Shown here: piece by piece, positions 17,059 to 25,535 of the stretch | Layout: the number at the start of each line of letters is the position of its first letter | Numbering within the stretch: position 1 is the stretch's first letter | From: an uncultured bacterium | GTDB taxonomy: Bacteria; Verrucomicrobiota; Kiritimatiellia; CAIKKV01; CAITUY01 | Reading direction: 5' to 3' | DNA length: 32,920 nucleotides | Assembly: GCA_903958395.1 (NCBI GenBank) | Contig: CAJBSZ010000412.1 | Coordinates: forward strand, 1 to 32,920 | Program-made: the position numbers and the translations under genes | Notes under the pieces: generated by a model | What the model was told of the DNA's origin: nothing | The model's input: only the letters and a program-made list of their open reading frames with translations | Databases searched by the model: none

Positions 17059-18123
17059 ATGACTGTGGTAAAGCGTCTCTTGTTTTCGGCCGTGCTGATA
17101 GCCGCGATTCCCGTTTTGACTCTTATAATCGGTGAATTGGTGGTGCGCGTCATACTGTATGTCAAGTATTCGCGAAATACAGGTTCAAGCATGCTTGTGC
17201 TGGATGATGTGCTCGGGTGGCGTGTCGCTCCGGGTTTTGTGTTTCGCGGTGATGTGACGGATAAGTCTGGCAATCAGTACAAGGTTTCCATCACTGTTGA
17301 CGAAGCCGGATGTCGATGGGTGCGAGCGGGAAATTCCAGCAACTCACCTTGCATTTTTTTTGTTGGGGACTCGTTTACCATGGCTGTCGACGCCTCCGAT
17401 GAAAAAACTTACTACGCTTGGATTGCGAAAGTATTGAAGGCGAATGCGGTGGCTATCGGAGGAGGTGGTTACGGCACCTGCCAGGAATTCCTGGTTCTTG
17501 ACAGATTTCTAGACCGCATCCGCCCCGATATGGTGGTGTTGCAGTTGTGTGATAACGATTTCATCAATAATTCCTGTGAATTGGAGTCGTTGAGCACAAG
17601 AAATAACAATTCGATGAGGCGTCCGTATTTGGATGAGTCGGGTCATCTGTTTTACGCCATGCCGGGGGGCTATCCGCGAATATTTCCTCGGCTGAGAATG
17701 TTGGTGAACCGTCATTCGCGATTTCTGTATTTTGTTTTCTCCAGGATTGATCGCTGCCGCTCAGCCAGCGGGGACTCGGTTGAAGATGTCATCGTGCAAA
17801 AAGGTCGTGATTTCCCGCTTTATAATCAGGCAGTTCGTGTTACGGCAGTGGCGCTAGAAATGATTCGTCAACGTGTTCCGAAAGATATCCCTGTTGTGGC
17901 GTTTTGCGCGGGCGACTGTGACGAGTTGCGATCACTTTGCCGGAAGACGGGCATACAGTTTATTGACGGCGTGTCTGAGACGTTGGCGCGGGCAGAACAG
18001 ACAGGTCATTCGGTGCGGGCCGCCGATGGGGCGCATTGGAATGAAACTGGGCATAAGATTGTGGGCGAGTACCTTGCAATCAAGATTGATGAGTTCGGAG
18101 TTAGACGTCGGAGTCGATTGTAA
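17059..18123 (+). CDS. Membrane-anchored SGNH-type hydrolase
   Basis: 354 residues from ATG 17059, which has GAAAAGGTG just upstream. A hydrophobic N-terminal segment (about 6-28) looks like a signal anchor, so the catalytic domain should face the periplasm. SGNH blocks are visible: GDSFT with Ser105 (block I), a Gly-rich GGGGYGTCQE (block II), LQLCDNDFINN (block III), and D323-GA-H326 followed by WNETGHKIVGEYL (block V). The family includes esterases and acyltransferases that act on polysaccharides (AlgX-like). As first gene of a glycosyltransferase operon it may add or remove acetyl or other acyl groups on a surface glycan. The stop overlaps the next ATG by one base. Confidence 0.85.
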   Translation: MTVVKRLLFSAVLIAAIPVLTLIIGELVVRVILYVKYSRNTGSSMLVLDDVLGWRVAPGFVFRGDVTDKSGNQYKVSITVDEAGCRWVRAGNSSNSPCIFFVGDSFTMAVDASDEKTYYAWIAKVLKANAVAIGGGGYGTCQEFLVLDRFLDRIRPDMVVLQLCDNDFINNSCELESLSTRNNNSMRRPYLDESGHLFYAMPGGYPRIFPRLRMLVNRHSRFLYFVFSRIDRCRSASGDSVEDVIVQKGRDFPLYNQAVRVTAVALEMIRQRVPKDIPVVAFCAGDCDELRSLCRKTGIQFIDGVSETLARAEQTGHSVRAADGAHWNETGHKIVGEYLAIKIDEFGVRRRSRL

Positions 18124-18683
18124 TGCAGCGGTCTTCCTTTAATGGGTTATTCGTTCTACGGTTGAAACGAATGGGGCAGGGAGGGGTGACTGTTCTTTCT
18201 GCTTTATTATTGGCATTCATGATTTTGCATGCCGTGAAGTGGGTGTCCCCATTAGGCGCGATGGTCTGGCATTACAAAGGCATTAATTTTGACTTGCCCG
18301 TTTGGTGTTCGTCGGAACCCGGCATTCAAGCAAACTCTCGTGAGCCAACGTATTATTTCCTAAAAAATAGAAAGTTTTCAACTCGCTGGAAAACCTGGTT
18401 GCATGTTCCGGTTTCCACCAATTACACGTTCGCCTCATTGTGCGAGGGTGGCATCAGGGTTTATATTGATGAAAATCTGATTATTGATGGCTGGAATAAA
18501 AAAGGGTTTTATTCCAGCGGAAAACATGCGGATTTAAGGCTTTCAGAGGGGATGCACGCATTGCGGGTTGAGTACTTCAATGACAATCGGGAATCGCGTA
18601 TGCGTCTTGAATGGGAAGGCGGGCCAATACCGCCGCGAACCGTTGTCGGGGGTTCATTCCTGATGAAGAGAGTGAAGGAGTAA
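18123..18683 (+). CDS. PA14-like domain protein with N-terminal membrane anchor
   Basis: 186 residues. One hydrophobic segment (about 21-42) is followed by an extracytoplasmic domain that matches PA14: FSTRWKTWLHVPVSTNYTFA, then GGIRVYIDENLIIDGW, then LRLSEGMHALRVEYFNDN and SRMRLEWEGG. PA14 domains bind carbohydrate or sit in glycan-modifying enzymes and adhesins. Alone and anchored, it probably helps recognise or present the glycan made by the neighbouring enzymes. The start codon overlaps the SGNH stop (TAATG), showing translational coupling. Confidence 0.75.
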   Translation: MQRSSFNGLFVLRLKRMGQGGVTVLSALLLAFMILHAVKWVSPLGAMVWHYKGINFDLPVWCSSEPGIQANSREPTYYFLKNRKFSTRWKTWLHVPVSTNYTFASLCEGGIRVYIDENLIIDGWNKKGFYSSGKHADLRLSEGMHALRVEYFNDNRESRMRLEWEGGPIPPRTVVGGSFLMKRVKE

Positions 18684-18689
18684 TCAGCA

Positions 18690-20567
18690 ATGCCTGTGGG
18701 AGCCCTTTTTTTGGCCGTGATTCAGTGGGCACTGGCCGCATCTGGAGTGGTCGCACTTTCCCTTCATCTATGGAATTTTATGCGATGCGGAAACAAGGCG
18801 CTGGATCTTGCCGTCCTCCTGTTTTTCTTGGTCTTCAACTGCACTTTGATGGTGTTCGCATTGGGGCTTGCTCACGCTCTTTTTGCGACGGCGGCCGCCA
18901 TCCTGGGGGGCGCGATCTTGATCGTTGAGATCCATTATGCAAAGGATCAAATTAAGAAGGCGTTGCATGCGCTTGGTGAGGTTTTCGATGTGTTGTCAGC
19001 CGCGATTTCACGACATCGATTCTTTTCATTTTGTGTTGGGATGGCGGTTCTTTTGGTGGCCGTGCGGATGATGGCGCATGTGTGGTTCTTGTCGCCGTAT
19101 ATTTGGGATGCAATGTCATACCACCTGCCCAAAGTGGCCGACTGGGTTCAGAGTCACAGTCTCTATATGGGTGAGACACCGGTTACCCGAAGTTATTGGC
19201 CGGCTAATTTTGAGGTGTTTCAAACGTGGTTTGTTCTGTTTCTGCATCATGATTGTCTCATCGAGTTGGCGGGTCTTCCCTTTTTCGTAATCGGCGTATT
19301 AAGCGTGTATGCATTGTGTCGCTCATGTCAGGCGGGGCGGAAAGTATCCATTGTCATGGCATTGTCCTATGGCCTCACGCCTGCCTATTACTTGAACGCG
19401 GTATCCTGCAAAAATGATATCGCGATAACCGCCCTTTATCTGATGATGGCTGCCGTTTTGATGGATTTCAAGGTGTCCGGAACCGGTTTCCATAAGCGAT
19501 TCTGGCTACTGGGAATGGCGTTCATGTGGGGGGTTGGCGTCAAGGCCACAATCGTGTTCTTATTGCCCGGGTTAGTGGTATTGGCGCTGTTTTGTGGTTT
19601 CCGTTACAAGGGTAGACTGGGTGAAGACGCGATGATCGGATCCAGAATGATGCTGTTCATTATTTCCGCATCCTGCCTGCTTGGGGCATATTGGTATCTG
19701 AGAAATATGGCGCAGTTCAACAACCCCTTCTATCCTGCTGATTTCCGTATATTTGGCAGAATAGTGACGGGTACCGGGCATGGCGGCGGTCAACAGGGAT
19801 CATTCAGCATTTGTTCGATGGTCGAGAACCTTAAGTCGCTTTCTACCTTTAAAATCTTTGACCCTTCGCTTTCCTATAATCCCGACCTTGAGAATATGGC
19901 TGGATGGGGGTGGTTCGTTTTTGCGGTTGGCTTGCCTTTTTCGGTTGTTGCCTTGTTTATGAGTAAAAACTTTACGGTTCTTTGGGTGTCTTTTGTGGTG
20001 TCCTTGTTGTGTCTTGCGGCATTTGTCACGCCCGATCCGTGGAATACCCGGTTTATGACGTGGTTCCCCGCGCTTTTTGCTGTTGCAACGGCCTGCTGTT
20101 TAGGCCGGATAAGACAGATTCCCATTAGAGAGGGTCTGTATGGTCTGGTTGTCATAGGCGGAAGCCTGAATTATGTTGGGACGATTTCCTCGGGGTACAT
20201 GAGTATTCAGGAATGGAGGAATATGATCTGCACTCCCGTATGGAGCCGCTCGATGCGTCCTGCAAATTTGATTACCTTGGGGGAAAAAGTCCCCGCCAAG
20301 GAAATTCTCGGTTACATTTCCCATTCAAACGGACGAATTTACCAGCTTTATCATCCGGACTATTCAAGAAGAATTCGGTATATGTCCCCTGGTAATGGTG
20401 CCATCAGCGCAAAAATGAGGGATTCGGGTGTCCGGTATCTGCTTGCCTTCGACATGGATGGGGACTGGAAGTCCATTTGTGCGGCAGAGGTCAAGTCCGG
20501 ACAGCTGATGGACATGGGCGAGGGGTTGTATCGACTGGCCGACAATGGGCGGGAACCGCATGAGTAA
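18690..20567 (+). CDS. GT-C-type membrane glycosyltransferase (GT39-like)
   Basis: 625 residues with about a dozen hydrophobic segments from the N-terminus to about residue 500, then a soluble C-terminal part. The loop after the first helices has WFLSPYIWDAMSYHLPKVAD, then SYWPANFEVFQTWF, which resembles the donor-site loop of ArnT/PMT-like enzymes that use polyprenyl-phosphate sugars outside the cytoplasm. Such enzymes add sugars to lipids, glycans or proteins. AAGGAG lies 10 bp before the ATG. The acceptor is unknown. It shares 8 bp with the next micro-ORF. Confidence 0.75.
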   Translation: MPVGALFLAVIQWALAASGVVALSLHLWNFMRCGNKALDLAVLLFFLVFNCTLMVFALGLAHALFATAAAILGGAILIVEIHYAKDQIKKALHALGEVFDVLSAAISRHRFFSFCVGMAVLLVAVRMMAHVWFLSPYIWDAMSYHLPKVADWVQSHSLYMGETPVTRSYWPANFEVFQTWFVLFLHHDCLIELAGLPFFVIGVLSVYALCRSCQAGRKVSIVMALSYGLTPAYYLNAVSCKNDIAITALYLMMAAVLMDFKVSGTGFHKRFWLLGMAFMWGVGVKATIVFLLPGLVVLALFCGFRYKGRLGEDAMIGSRMMLFIISASCLLGAYWYLRNMAQFNNPFYPADFRIFGRIVTGTGHGGGQQGSFSICSMVENLKSLSTFKIFDPSLSYNPDLENMAGWGWFVFAVGLPFSVVALFMSKNFTVLWVSFVVSLLCLAAFVTPDPWNTRFMTWFPALFAVATACCLGRIRQIPIREGLYGLVVIGGSLNYVGTISSGYMSIQEWRNMICTPVWSRSMRPANLITLGEKVPAKEILGYISHSNGRIYQLYHPDYSRRIRYMSPGNGAISAKMRDSGVRYLLAFDMDGDWKSICAAEVKSGQLMDMGEGLYRLADNGREPHE

Positions 20568-20706
20568 AAAAACGGGAGCGCTGATCAAGACTGTGGGACT
20601 GTATGTATTCCTCGTGTTGTGTTGCATGCTGCTGCAGATCTATGGTCGTGGCAAATGGGATACTACAGTCAATTTCGTTACTCAATTGATAAGCAATGGA
20701 AAGTAA
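20560..20706 (+). CDS. 48-residue single-pass membrane micro-protein
   Basis: ATG 20560 overlaps the end of the upstream glycosyltransferase gene, and its stop at 20704-20706 overlaps the start of the next one. The product is a basic N-terminus (MSKKTGALIK), one hydrophobic helix (TVGLYVFLVLCCMLLQIYG) and a short polar tail. Overlap at both ends and a clean transmembrane profile argue for a real gene, perhaps a small subunit of the neighbouring membrane enzymes. No family is recognised. Confidence 0.6.
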   Translation: MSKKTGALIKTVGLYVFLVLCCMLLQIYGRGKWDTTVNFVTQLISNGK

Positions 20707-23029
20707 GGTGCATTTGGAACGTTTTTCTCTATGGGCAAAGCGGGGCATGTCAATAGGGCTTGTTTTGCTGATCGCGTGGATGGTGTCCAAACACGGATGG
20801 GCATTATGGCGGTACGCGCCGGATGGGCACGCTTCTTTATGGCGTTTTTTTGGGGTCACGTTTGCGCTGTGGTTGGCTCCTGGCTTGTGCTGGTTTCGCT
20901 GGGGCGTGAAGGCCTGTCCGTCGTCACTGGACCATTGTCTAGGGGTAGTGGTCGGGAGTGTGACAACCAGTGGGTTGATGGTGTGGGCACTGCACTTTGT
21001 CGGCCTATACTATGTTCAAGTCGCCTGGACCCTTGTGGTTGTCCTTTTCGGGCTTGGTATGGTGGCCTTCCCTTGGCGCTCTCTGGTTAAGGTGCCGGGA
21101 CGTGTGTGTCGCTCCCTTGAATCCCTCTCCTGGGTCGAACTTTCGGCCTTCAGCATGGTTGTACTGTTTGGAGCGACTCTGTGTTTACAGGCGACCGGCG
21201 CACCGCTTACGAGTTGGGATGCCATTGTCTCGTGGGACAAGTGGGCCAGTGACATGGCGGAGCGGCAGGGATTCGGGCGGTATTTGTTGGGTGGGTATCC
21301 TCAACTGTTGCCATCGCTGTGTTCGGTGTCATACAAACTGGCTGGATCGTGGGATGGGGGCTTTCCGGATGAGCAGTTGTTGATGCACGGTTATGCCGCG
21401 CCGTTTGCGATTCTTTTGCTTTTCTCCATCATCAGGCTTTGCCGAACGTGGGGAATTCCGTGGGTTCCCTGTATTCTCCTGAGCATGAGTATTGGATCGC
21501 TTCAAGAATGGTGGATTTCGGGGTATGTTGATGTGCCCGCCACGGCACTGATTGTGTCGGCACTGGTGCTTTTGACCTCTTTGTTGCGGGGGACCTTGGT
21601 CATGAAGAGCCGTTACCTGGCCATTGGCTGGATCGGCGTGATTCTGTTCGGGGTCGGGTTTATCAAGGGTTACGGGCTCCTGTGGGTGATTTTCATTCCG
21701 ATCCTGACGGCGGTGGCGGTCTGGCGGTTGGGCGGGCGTCCGGCTTTGAGTTGGAAGCTTCTGGTAAGCGGGGTTGGATTGGCCGTGTTGTTATTATCGC
21801 CCTTTTATGTTCATCAGCGGTTTTTGACCACCCACATGGAGCAGGTTGACTCCAATTCGCGGCTTCATTCATTTGCCTTGGATGTAAATAAGCCTGGGCT
21901 GTATGACCATTCCGCGAGTGCTGTCCGGGCACGTATTATGGGTGAGGTTGACGGGATTGGTCACGCATGGAAAGCCCGGTTTGCCTTGCTTCCGCCCGAG
22001 GTCCGGCGGGTGCTCATCGGGGTAGGTGTGTTGGGTGGAGCCCTGCCTGGCGGTGCTCCGGCTGTCGCTGGAGCCATGATGCTTCAGTGGTGGGTATGGG
22101 AAAAAACGGCCGCGTATGATTCGCGAAACCTTCTTCCCGCTCTTATCCTCCTTTGTGTCCTGTTTTCCCTGGGTTGGAAAAGGGTGGGAGTTCGAATGGG
22201 TCGGGTCGGGCCTGCACTCGGGGTTATGGCCGCAATGGCCATCACATGGCCTTGGTTGACTCAGGAAGTGACGGAAATTGCGGGATGCATAAAAGATGCT
22301 GGCTCAAGAGGAAGTGTCGGTATATGGGCGGAACGGATTGAATCGAGGTTGCGAAGGGTGTCTCCACACCAGTTTTTTGTTCGCGTAATAGCCGAACAGT
22401 CGCCTTTAGGGAAACGGGCTCATTATATTTATGCTCCAGATGAACTTTATCGTCATCTTGGAGCGCGGGGTATTTATACCCTCAAGGGAAATGTATTTAC
22501 AGACGTGCAACCCGGTGATCTTCTGATCTGTAATAAAAACGAACCGGAACCTGCGGCGTTCACTCCCATTGCCACTTTACGATTTCCGGGATATGAGAAA
22601 TTGCTGTGTGCCAAGCTGGCATTAGTCCCGACCTCGTGGTCCGTGACTCGAAGCGAGGGAGTGACGGTGTCGAACGGGGCTGCTGGGTTGACTGTCACGG
22701 GAGAGGGTTGGTTGACCCTGAAAATTGAATCGCTGATAGCGGCTAATTCCGGAGATTCGATTATTCTTGGGATTCAGTTTGGATCGCCAGAAGAGGCTGC
22801 CGCCTGTTCTTTGGAACTTCCGGATTCTTGGGATACGATTACCAATATTCGATCCCGAGTTTGTCCAATTACCGATGGAGTTTGGATTCGAGCGGTTATT
22901 TGGCTGGATCGTGGGGAGGGATTTGTCCCTGGTAATTCAGTTGATCGAACGGTTCAATTAAGAATACCTCAAAGAGGGTCTATGACAGTTGCAGGCATCT
23001 GGGTCGAGCACTTGAAGGATTCCCTCTGA
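20696..23029 (+). CDS. Second GT-C-like membrane protein, 777 residues
   Basis: A multi-pass membrane protein with about twelve hydrophobic segments to about residue 530 and a soluble beta-rich C-terminal domain (about 560-777). The first large loop contains TSWDAIVSWDKWASDMAERQ, comparable to the WDAMSYH loop of the upstream enzyme and typical of GT39/GT83-like transferases. The C-terminal domain (LTVTGEGWLTLKIESL and later strands) could be a carbohydrate-binding module. ATG 20696 has a poor ribosome site and probably relies on coupling with the micro-ORF. It closes the surface/glycan operon. Confidence 0.7.
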   Translation: MESKVHLERFSLWAKRGMSIGLVLLIAWMVSKHGWALWRYAPDGHASLWRFFGVTFALWLAPGLCWFRWGVKACPSSLDHCLGVVVGSVTTSGLMVWALHFVGLYYVQVAWTLVVVLFGLGMVAFPWRSLVKVPGRVCRSLESLSWVELSAFSMVVLFGATLCLQATGAPLTSWDAIVSWDKWASDMAERQGFGRYLLGGYPQLLPSLCSVSYKLAGSWDGGFPDEQLLMHGYAAPFAILLLFSIIRLCRTWGIPWVPCILLSMSIGSLQEWWISGYVDVPATALIVSALVLLTSLLRGTLVMKSRYLAIGWIGVILFGVGFIKGYGLLWVIFIPILTAVAVWRLGGRPALSWKLLVSGVGLAVLLLSPFYVHQRFLTTHMEQVDSNSRLHSFALDVNKPGLYDHSASAVRARIMGEVDGIGHAWKARFALLPPEVRRVLIGVGVLGGALPGGAPAVAGAMMLQWWVWEKTAAYDSRNLLPALILLCVLFSLGWKRVGVRMGRVGPALGVMAAMAITWPWLTQEVTEIAGCIKDAGSRGSVGIWAERIESRLRRVSPHQFFVRVIAEQSPLGKRAHYIYAPDELYRHLGARGIYTLKGNVFTDVQPGDLLICNKNEPEPAAFTPIATLRFPGYEKLLCAKLALVPTSWSVTRSEGVTVSNGAAGLTVTGEGWLTLKIESLIAANSGDSIILGIQFGSPEEAAACSLELPDSWDTITNIRSRVCPITDGVWIRAVIWLDRGEGFVPGNSVDRTVQLRIPQRGSMTVAGIWVEHLKDSL

Positions 23030-23073
23030 ACGTAAATCCGGTAACAAGTCCAGCCCATCGGATGCAAAGTCCG

Positions 23074-23155
23074 GGTGGACGCCGATCTCCGAGCGGCGTT
23101 CGGCGCAACCGAGAGGTGCCACGTGAATTACCGCGCCCGGAGGTCCCGGTCCACC
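23074..23155. repeat. GC-rich inverted-repeat element (REP/BIME-like)
   Basis: GGTGGAC at 23074-23080 and GTCCACC at 23149-23155 are perfect inverted arms of a compact GC-rich element. Inside, GGACGCCG (23077-23084) pairs with CGGCGTTC (23094-23101), one G-U, around a 9-base loop. It lies between the surface operon and the arsenic operon and may also terminate the former. It differs from the REP copies at 25369-26068. Confidence 0.55.
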
Positions 23156-23194
23156 TGGTCGTGTTTTCGTTTTCGTGAGACGCGAAGCAAGTCA

Positions 23195-23231
23195 TTGACC
23201 TTATGCGCATTATTGCATATTGTACCCTTCA
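23195..23231 (+). promoter_or_regulatory. arsR promoter with operator-like inverted repeat
   Basis: TTGACC at 23195-23200 and TATTGT at 23218-23223 are separated by exactly 17 bp. TATGC (23202-23206) and GCATA (23215-23219) form an inverted repeat over the spacer and -10, as expected for an ArsR site. Transcription would start near 23229-23231, at or next to the ATG, and no Shine-Dalgarno sequence is seen, so the message may be leaderless. Confidence 0.65.
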
Positions 23232-23548
23232 TGAATTACCAACAAGCAAAAGTTCGGGCAGACATTCTGAAGGCGCTGGCCCATCCGGTTCGTGTCCTGA
23301 TTGTCAGCGCGCTCACAGACAGTGACCAGTGCGTGTGTGAGTTGAATAAGCTGGCGGAAATTGATCAGTCGGGCCTGTCGCGGCATCTGGCGAACCTTAA
23401 AAAGGCAGGGATTGTAAGTGACCGTCGTGAGGGGATGAAGGTCTTCTACCATCTGGAAACGCCCTGTATTCTCAAAGCATTCGATTGCGCCGTGGATGTG
23501 ATTAAAGCGGATGTCAAACGAAGGAATGACTATCTCAAGGCGGTGTGA
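23231..23548 (+). CDS. arsR: ArsR-family arsenic-responsive repressor
   Basis: 105 residues, the usual size. A winged helix follows the ArsR pattern: LKALAHPVRVLIVSALTDSD, then C34-V-C36-EL in the position of the As(III)-binding CVC motif, then the recognition helix IDQSGLSRHLANLKKAGIVS and the wing RREGMKVFYHL. It should repress the operon from the site at 23202-23219 and release on As(III) or Sb(III). ATG 23231 is preferred because all upstream in-frame starts lie in the GC-rich repeat and would precede the promoter. It is followed at once by the permease gene. Confidence 0.92.
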   Translation: MNYQQAKVRADILKALAHPVRVLIVSALTDSDQCVCELNKLAEIDQSGLSRHLANLKKAGIVSDRREGMKVFYHLETPCILKAFDCAVDVIKADVKRRNDYLKAV

Positions 23549-23549
23549 T

Positions 23550-24590
23550 GTGAATAACCAGCATGAGGAAGACGTAAGTTTGTTGTTTCTCATCATGAAG
23601 GGAGTCGGGCTGCTCCTGCTTTGGGGAGTGGTGTACTGGAATCTGGAACCCTTTTCAGTCTGGTTGACGTCTGGCGTGCTGGGCTTACCGCCGGATCAGC
23701 ATTTCAGCACCGCTTTGCAGTTCTTTGTGTATGAGACGCCCAAGGTCTTGATGCTGTTGACTTTGATCGTGTTTGTGGTGGGCATCATTCGCTCGTTTTT
23801 CACACCAGAACGGACGCGCCGGATTCTGATGGGTAAACGCGAATCGGTGGGGAATGTCCTGGCCGCTTTACTGGGTATTGTGACGCCATTCTGTTCCTGC
23901 TCGGCCGTGCCGCTCTTTATCGGGTTTGTGACGGCGGGGATTCCTCTGGGGGTGACCCTGTCATTCCTGATTTCGGCGCCCATGGTGAACGAGATAGCTC
24001 TGGTTCTTCTGTTCGGCATGTTCGGCTGGAAGGTGGCCGCCATCTATCTGGGCATGGGCTTGACCATCGCCATGGTGGCGGGCTGGGTTATCGGTCGGTT
24101 GAAGATGGATCGGCATGTCGAGGACTGGGTTTATGCAACCGGTCCCGCGGCGGGGCTTGAAGATGAGAAACTTGATATCACCGCCCGTATCCAGCTCGGG
24201 CGTGATGCCGTGCGGGATATTGTGGGTAAGGTGTGGCTCTATGTCATGATCGGTATTGCCGTGGGGGCCGGGATTCATGGGTATGTGCCGACCAATGCGA
24301 TGGCCTCATTCATGGGAAAAGGGGCTTGGTGGAGCGTTCCGCTATCGGTGGTCATTGGTGTGCCGATGTATTCCAACGCGGCGGGCATCATTCCCATTGT
24401 GCAGGCCTTGCTGGGTAAAGGGGCAGCACTGGGGACGGTGCTGGCGTTCATGATGGCGGTGATTGCACTGTCCCTGCCGGAGGCGATCATTCTGCGCAAA
24501 GTGCTAAAACCCCGATTGCTCGCCGTTTTTTTTGGCGTGGTGGCGATGGGGATCATGGCGGTTGGCTATTTGTTCAATTTTATCATGTAG
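23550..24590 (+). CDS. ArsP-type permease (PF03773 family)
   Basis: 346 residues from GTG 23550, with AAGGCGG about 8 bp upstream; no ATG is closer than 23595. About eight to ten membrane helices are visible. The family motif TPFCSCSAVPLF is present with C115 and C117, and the second half has the matching GVPMYSNAAGIIPI. Members of this family include ArsP, which exports trivalent organoarsenicals such as methylarsenite. With ArsM at the end of the operon, export of methylated arsenic is the natural role; other permeases of the family have unknown substrates. Its start is 1 bp after the arsR stop. Confidence 0.85.
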   Translation: MNNQHEEDVSLLFLIMKGVGLLLLWGVVYWNLEPFSVWLTSGVLGLPPDQHFSTALQFFVYETPKVLMLLTLIVFVVGIIRSFFTPERTRRILMGKRESVGNVLAALLGIVTPFCSCSAVPLFIGFVTAGIPLGVTLSFLISAPMVNEIALVLLFGMFGWKVAAIYLGMGLTIAMVAGWVIGRLKMDRHVEDWVYATGPAAGLEDEKLDITARIQLGRDAVRDIVGKVWLYVMIGIAVGAGIHGYVPTNAMASFMGKGAWWSVPLSVVIGVPMYSNAAGIIPIVQALLGKGAALGTVLAFMMAVIALSLPEAIILRKVLKPRLLAVFFGVVAMGIMAVGYLFNFIM

Positions 24591-24639
24591 TAGAAGGGAA
24601 GAGGCCTCACGCGAAGACGCGAAGATGCGAAAGGAAAAT

Positions 24640-24870
24640 ATGAAAAAAATACAAATACTGGGAACGGGATGCGCGAAGTGTAAGACGCTGATGGCGAACA
24701 CGGAAGAGTCAGTCAAGGCGCTGGGAATCGAGGCCACCATCGAGAAAGTGGAAAAGATTCAGGATATTATGAAGTTTGGCGTGATGACGACCCCGGCGCT
24801 GGTAGTGGATGGGGTGGTGAAAAGCGCTGGTAAGGTGCTAAGTCCTGAGGACATCAAGAAGTTTCTGTAA
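24640..24870 (+). CDS. Small thioredoxin-like redox protein (GCAKC)
   Basis: 76 residues. It begins MKKIQILGTGCAKCKTLMAN, with C11-A-K-C14 as redox pair, and contains FGVMTTPALVVDG, which supplies the cis-Pro loop. This is the 'redox-active disulfide protein 2' / thioredoxin_3 type, cytoplasmic, often placed with ArsP-family permeases. It could reduce arsenic species or the permease's cysteines. ATG 24640 has AAAGGAAA upstream; an in-frame ATG at 24625 is less well placed. Confidence 0.85.
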   Translation: MKKIQILGTGCAKCKTLMANTEESVKALGIEATIEKVEKIQDIMKFGVMTTPALVVDGVVKSAGKVLSPEDIKKFL

Positions 24871-24884
24871 GATGAAAGGAAAAT

Positions 24885-25355
24885 ATGACTAACACTGCAG
24901 ACAGGAAAAATGAGGACGCGGCCTGTGGATGTGGGGGCGGAAGTTGTTGCAGCGGGCGGAGTAAGTGGATCTGGATTCTTTTGGCGTTGGCGGTCGCGGG
25001 GGTGTTGATTGCCAAGAATGCCTCGAAAAAGGATGCGCCACTGGATGTCCCGGCTATGAGTCAGATGAAGGCGCTCCCGCGCTTGGTTGATTTGGGTGCA
25101 GGGAAATGCATTCCCTGCAAGATGATGGCTCCCATCCTGGAAGATCTCAGGACGACACTCGCTGGTAAATTGGATGTTGAGTTTATTGACGTTTGGCAAA
25201 ACCCGGATGCGGGAAAGACATACGGGATCACTGTGATCCCGACCCAGATATTCTATGACGCCCGGGGCAAGGAGCTATTCCGTCATGAGGGGTTTTATGG
25301 CAAGGATGACATCCTGGCAAAGTGGAAAGAGTTCGGAGTCAATTTCGCCATGTAA
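24885..25355 (+). CDS. Membrane-anchored thioredoxin-domain protein
   Basis: 156 residues. The N-terminus is strikingly Cys-rich (ACGCGGGSCCSG), followed by one membrane helix (WIWILLALAVAGVLIA, about 27-43). The thioredoxin fold then has C75-I-P-C78 (GAGKCIPCKMMAPIL) and the cis-Pro strand VIPTQIFYDARG. The topology suggests a cytoplasmic Cys cluster and a periplasmic thioredoxin domain. CcdA, encoded after the transposon, could feed it electrons. The Cys cluster may bind As(III). Confidence 0.85.
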   Translation: MTNTADRKNEDAACGCGGGSCCSGRSKWIWILLALAVAGVLIAKNASKKDAPLDVPAMSQMKALPRLVDLGAGKCIPCKMMAPILEDLRTTLAGKLDVEFIDVWQNPDAGKTYGITVIPTQIFYDARGKELFRHEGFYGKDDILAKWKEFGVNFAM

Positions 25356-25368
25356 GCGATCCAGTTAT

Positions 25369-25499
25369 GGTAGGGCGAGGCGTCCCTGCCGAGCCGGCGA
25401 AAAGGTTTTCATGAAATGTGCCATAAAAATCAAAGGTCCCGACTGGCTCTTCATTGGGGCCTTTACTTGCTCCGGCTCAGCCGGAGGCTTCGCCCTACC
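25369..25499. repeat. Inverted REP pair (BIME-like)
   Basis: Two REP copies face each other at 25369-25396 and 25472-25499, separated by 75 bp. Their outer ends GGTAGGGCGA and TTCGCCCTACC pair, and each also has imperfect internal pairing. This is a typical substrate layout for REP-associated transposases and could also act as a transcript-stabilising or terminating structure between the thioredoxin gene and the transposase. Confidence 0.8.
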
Positions 25500-25535
25500 T
25501 CAAGATTTCAACAAATCCCGACCGGGTAACTCAGC

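Noticed and set aside
23030-23160. Possible riboswitch before the arsenic operon
   Set aside because: It is structured, but I could not match any known riboswitch core, and the arsR promoter lies downstream of it.
23075-23230. N-terminal extension of ArsR
   Set aside because: It would be encoded by the GC-rich repeat and lie upstream of the promoter; ArsR size fits the ATG at 23231.
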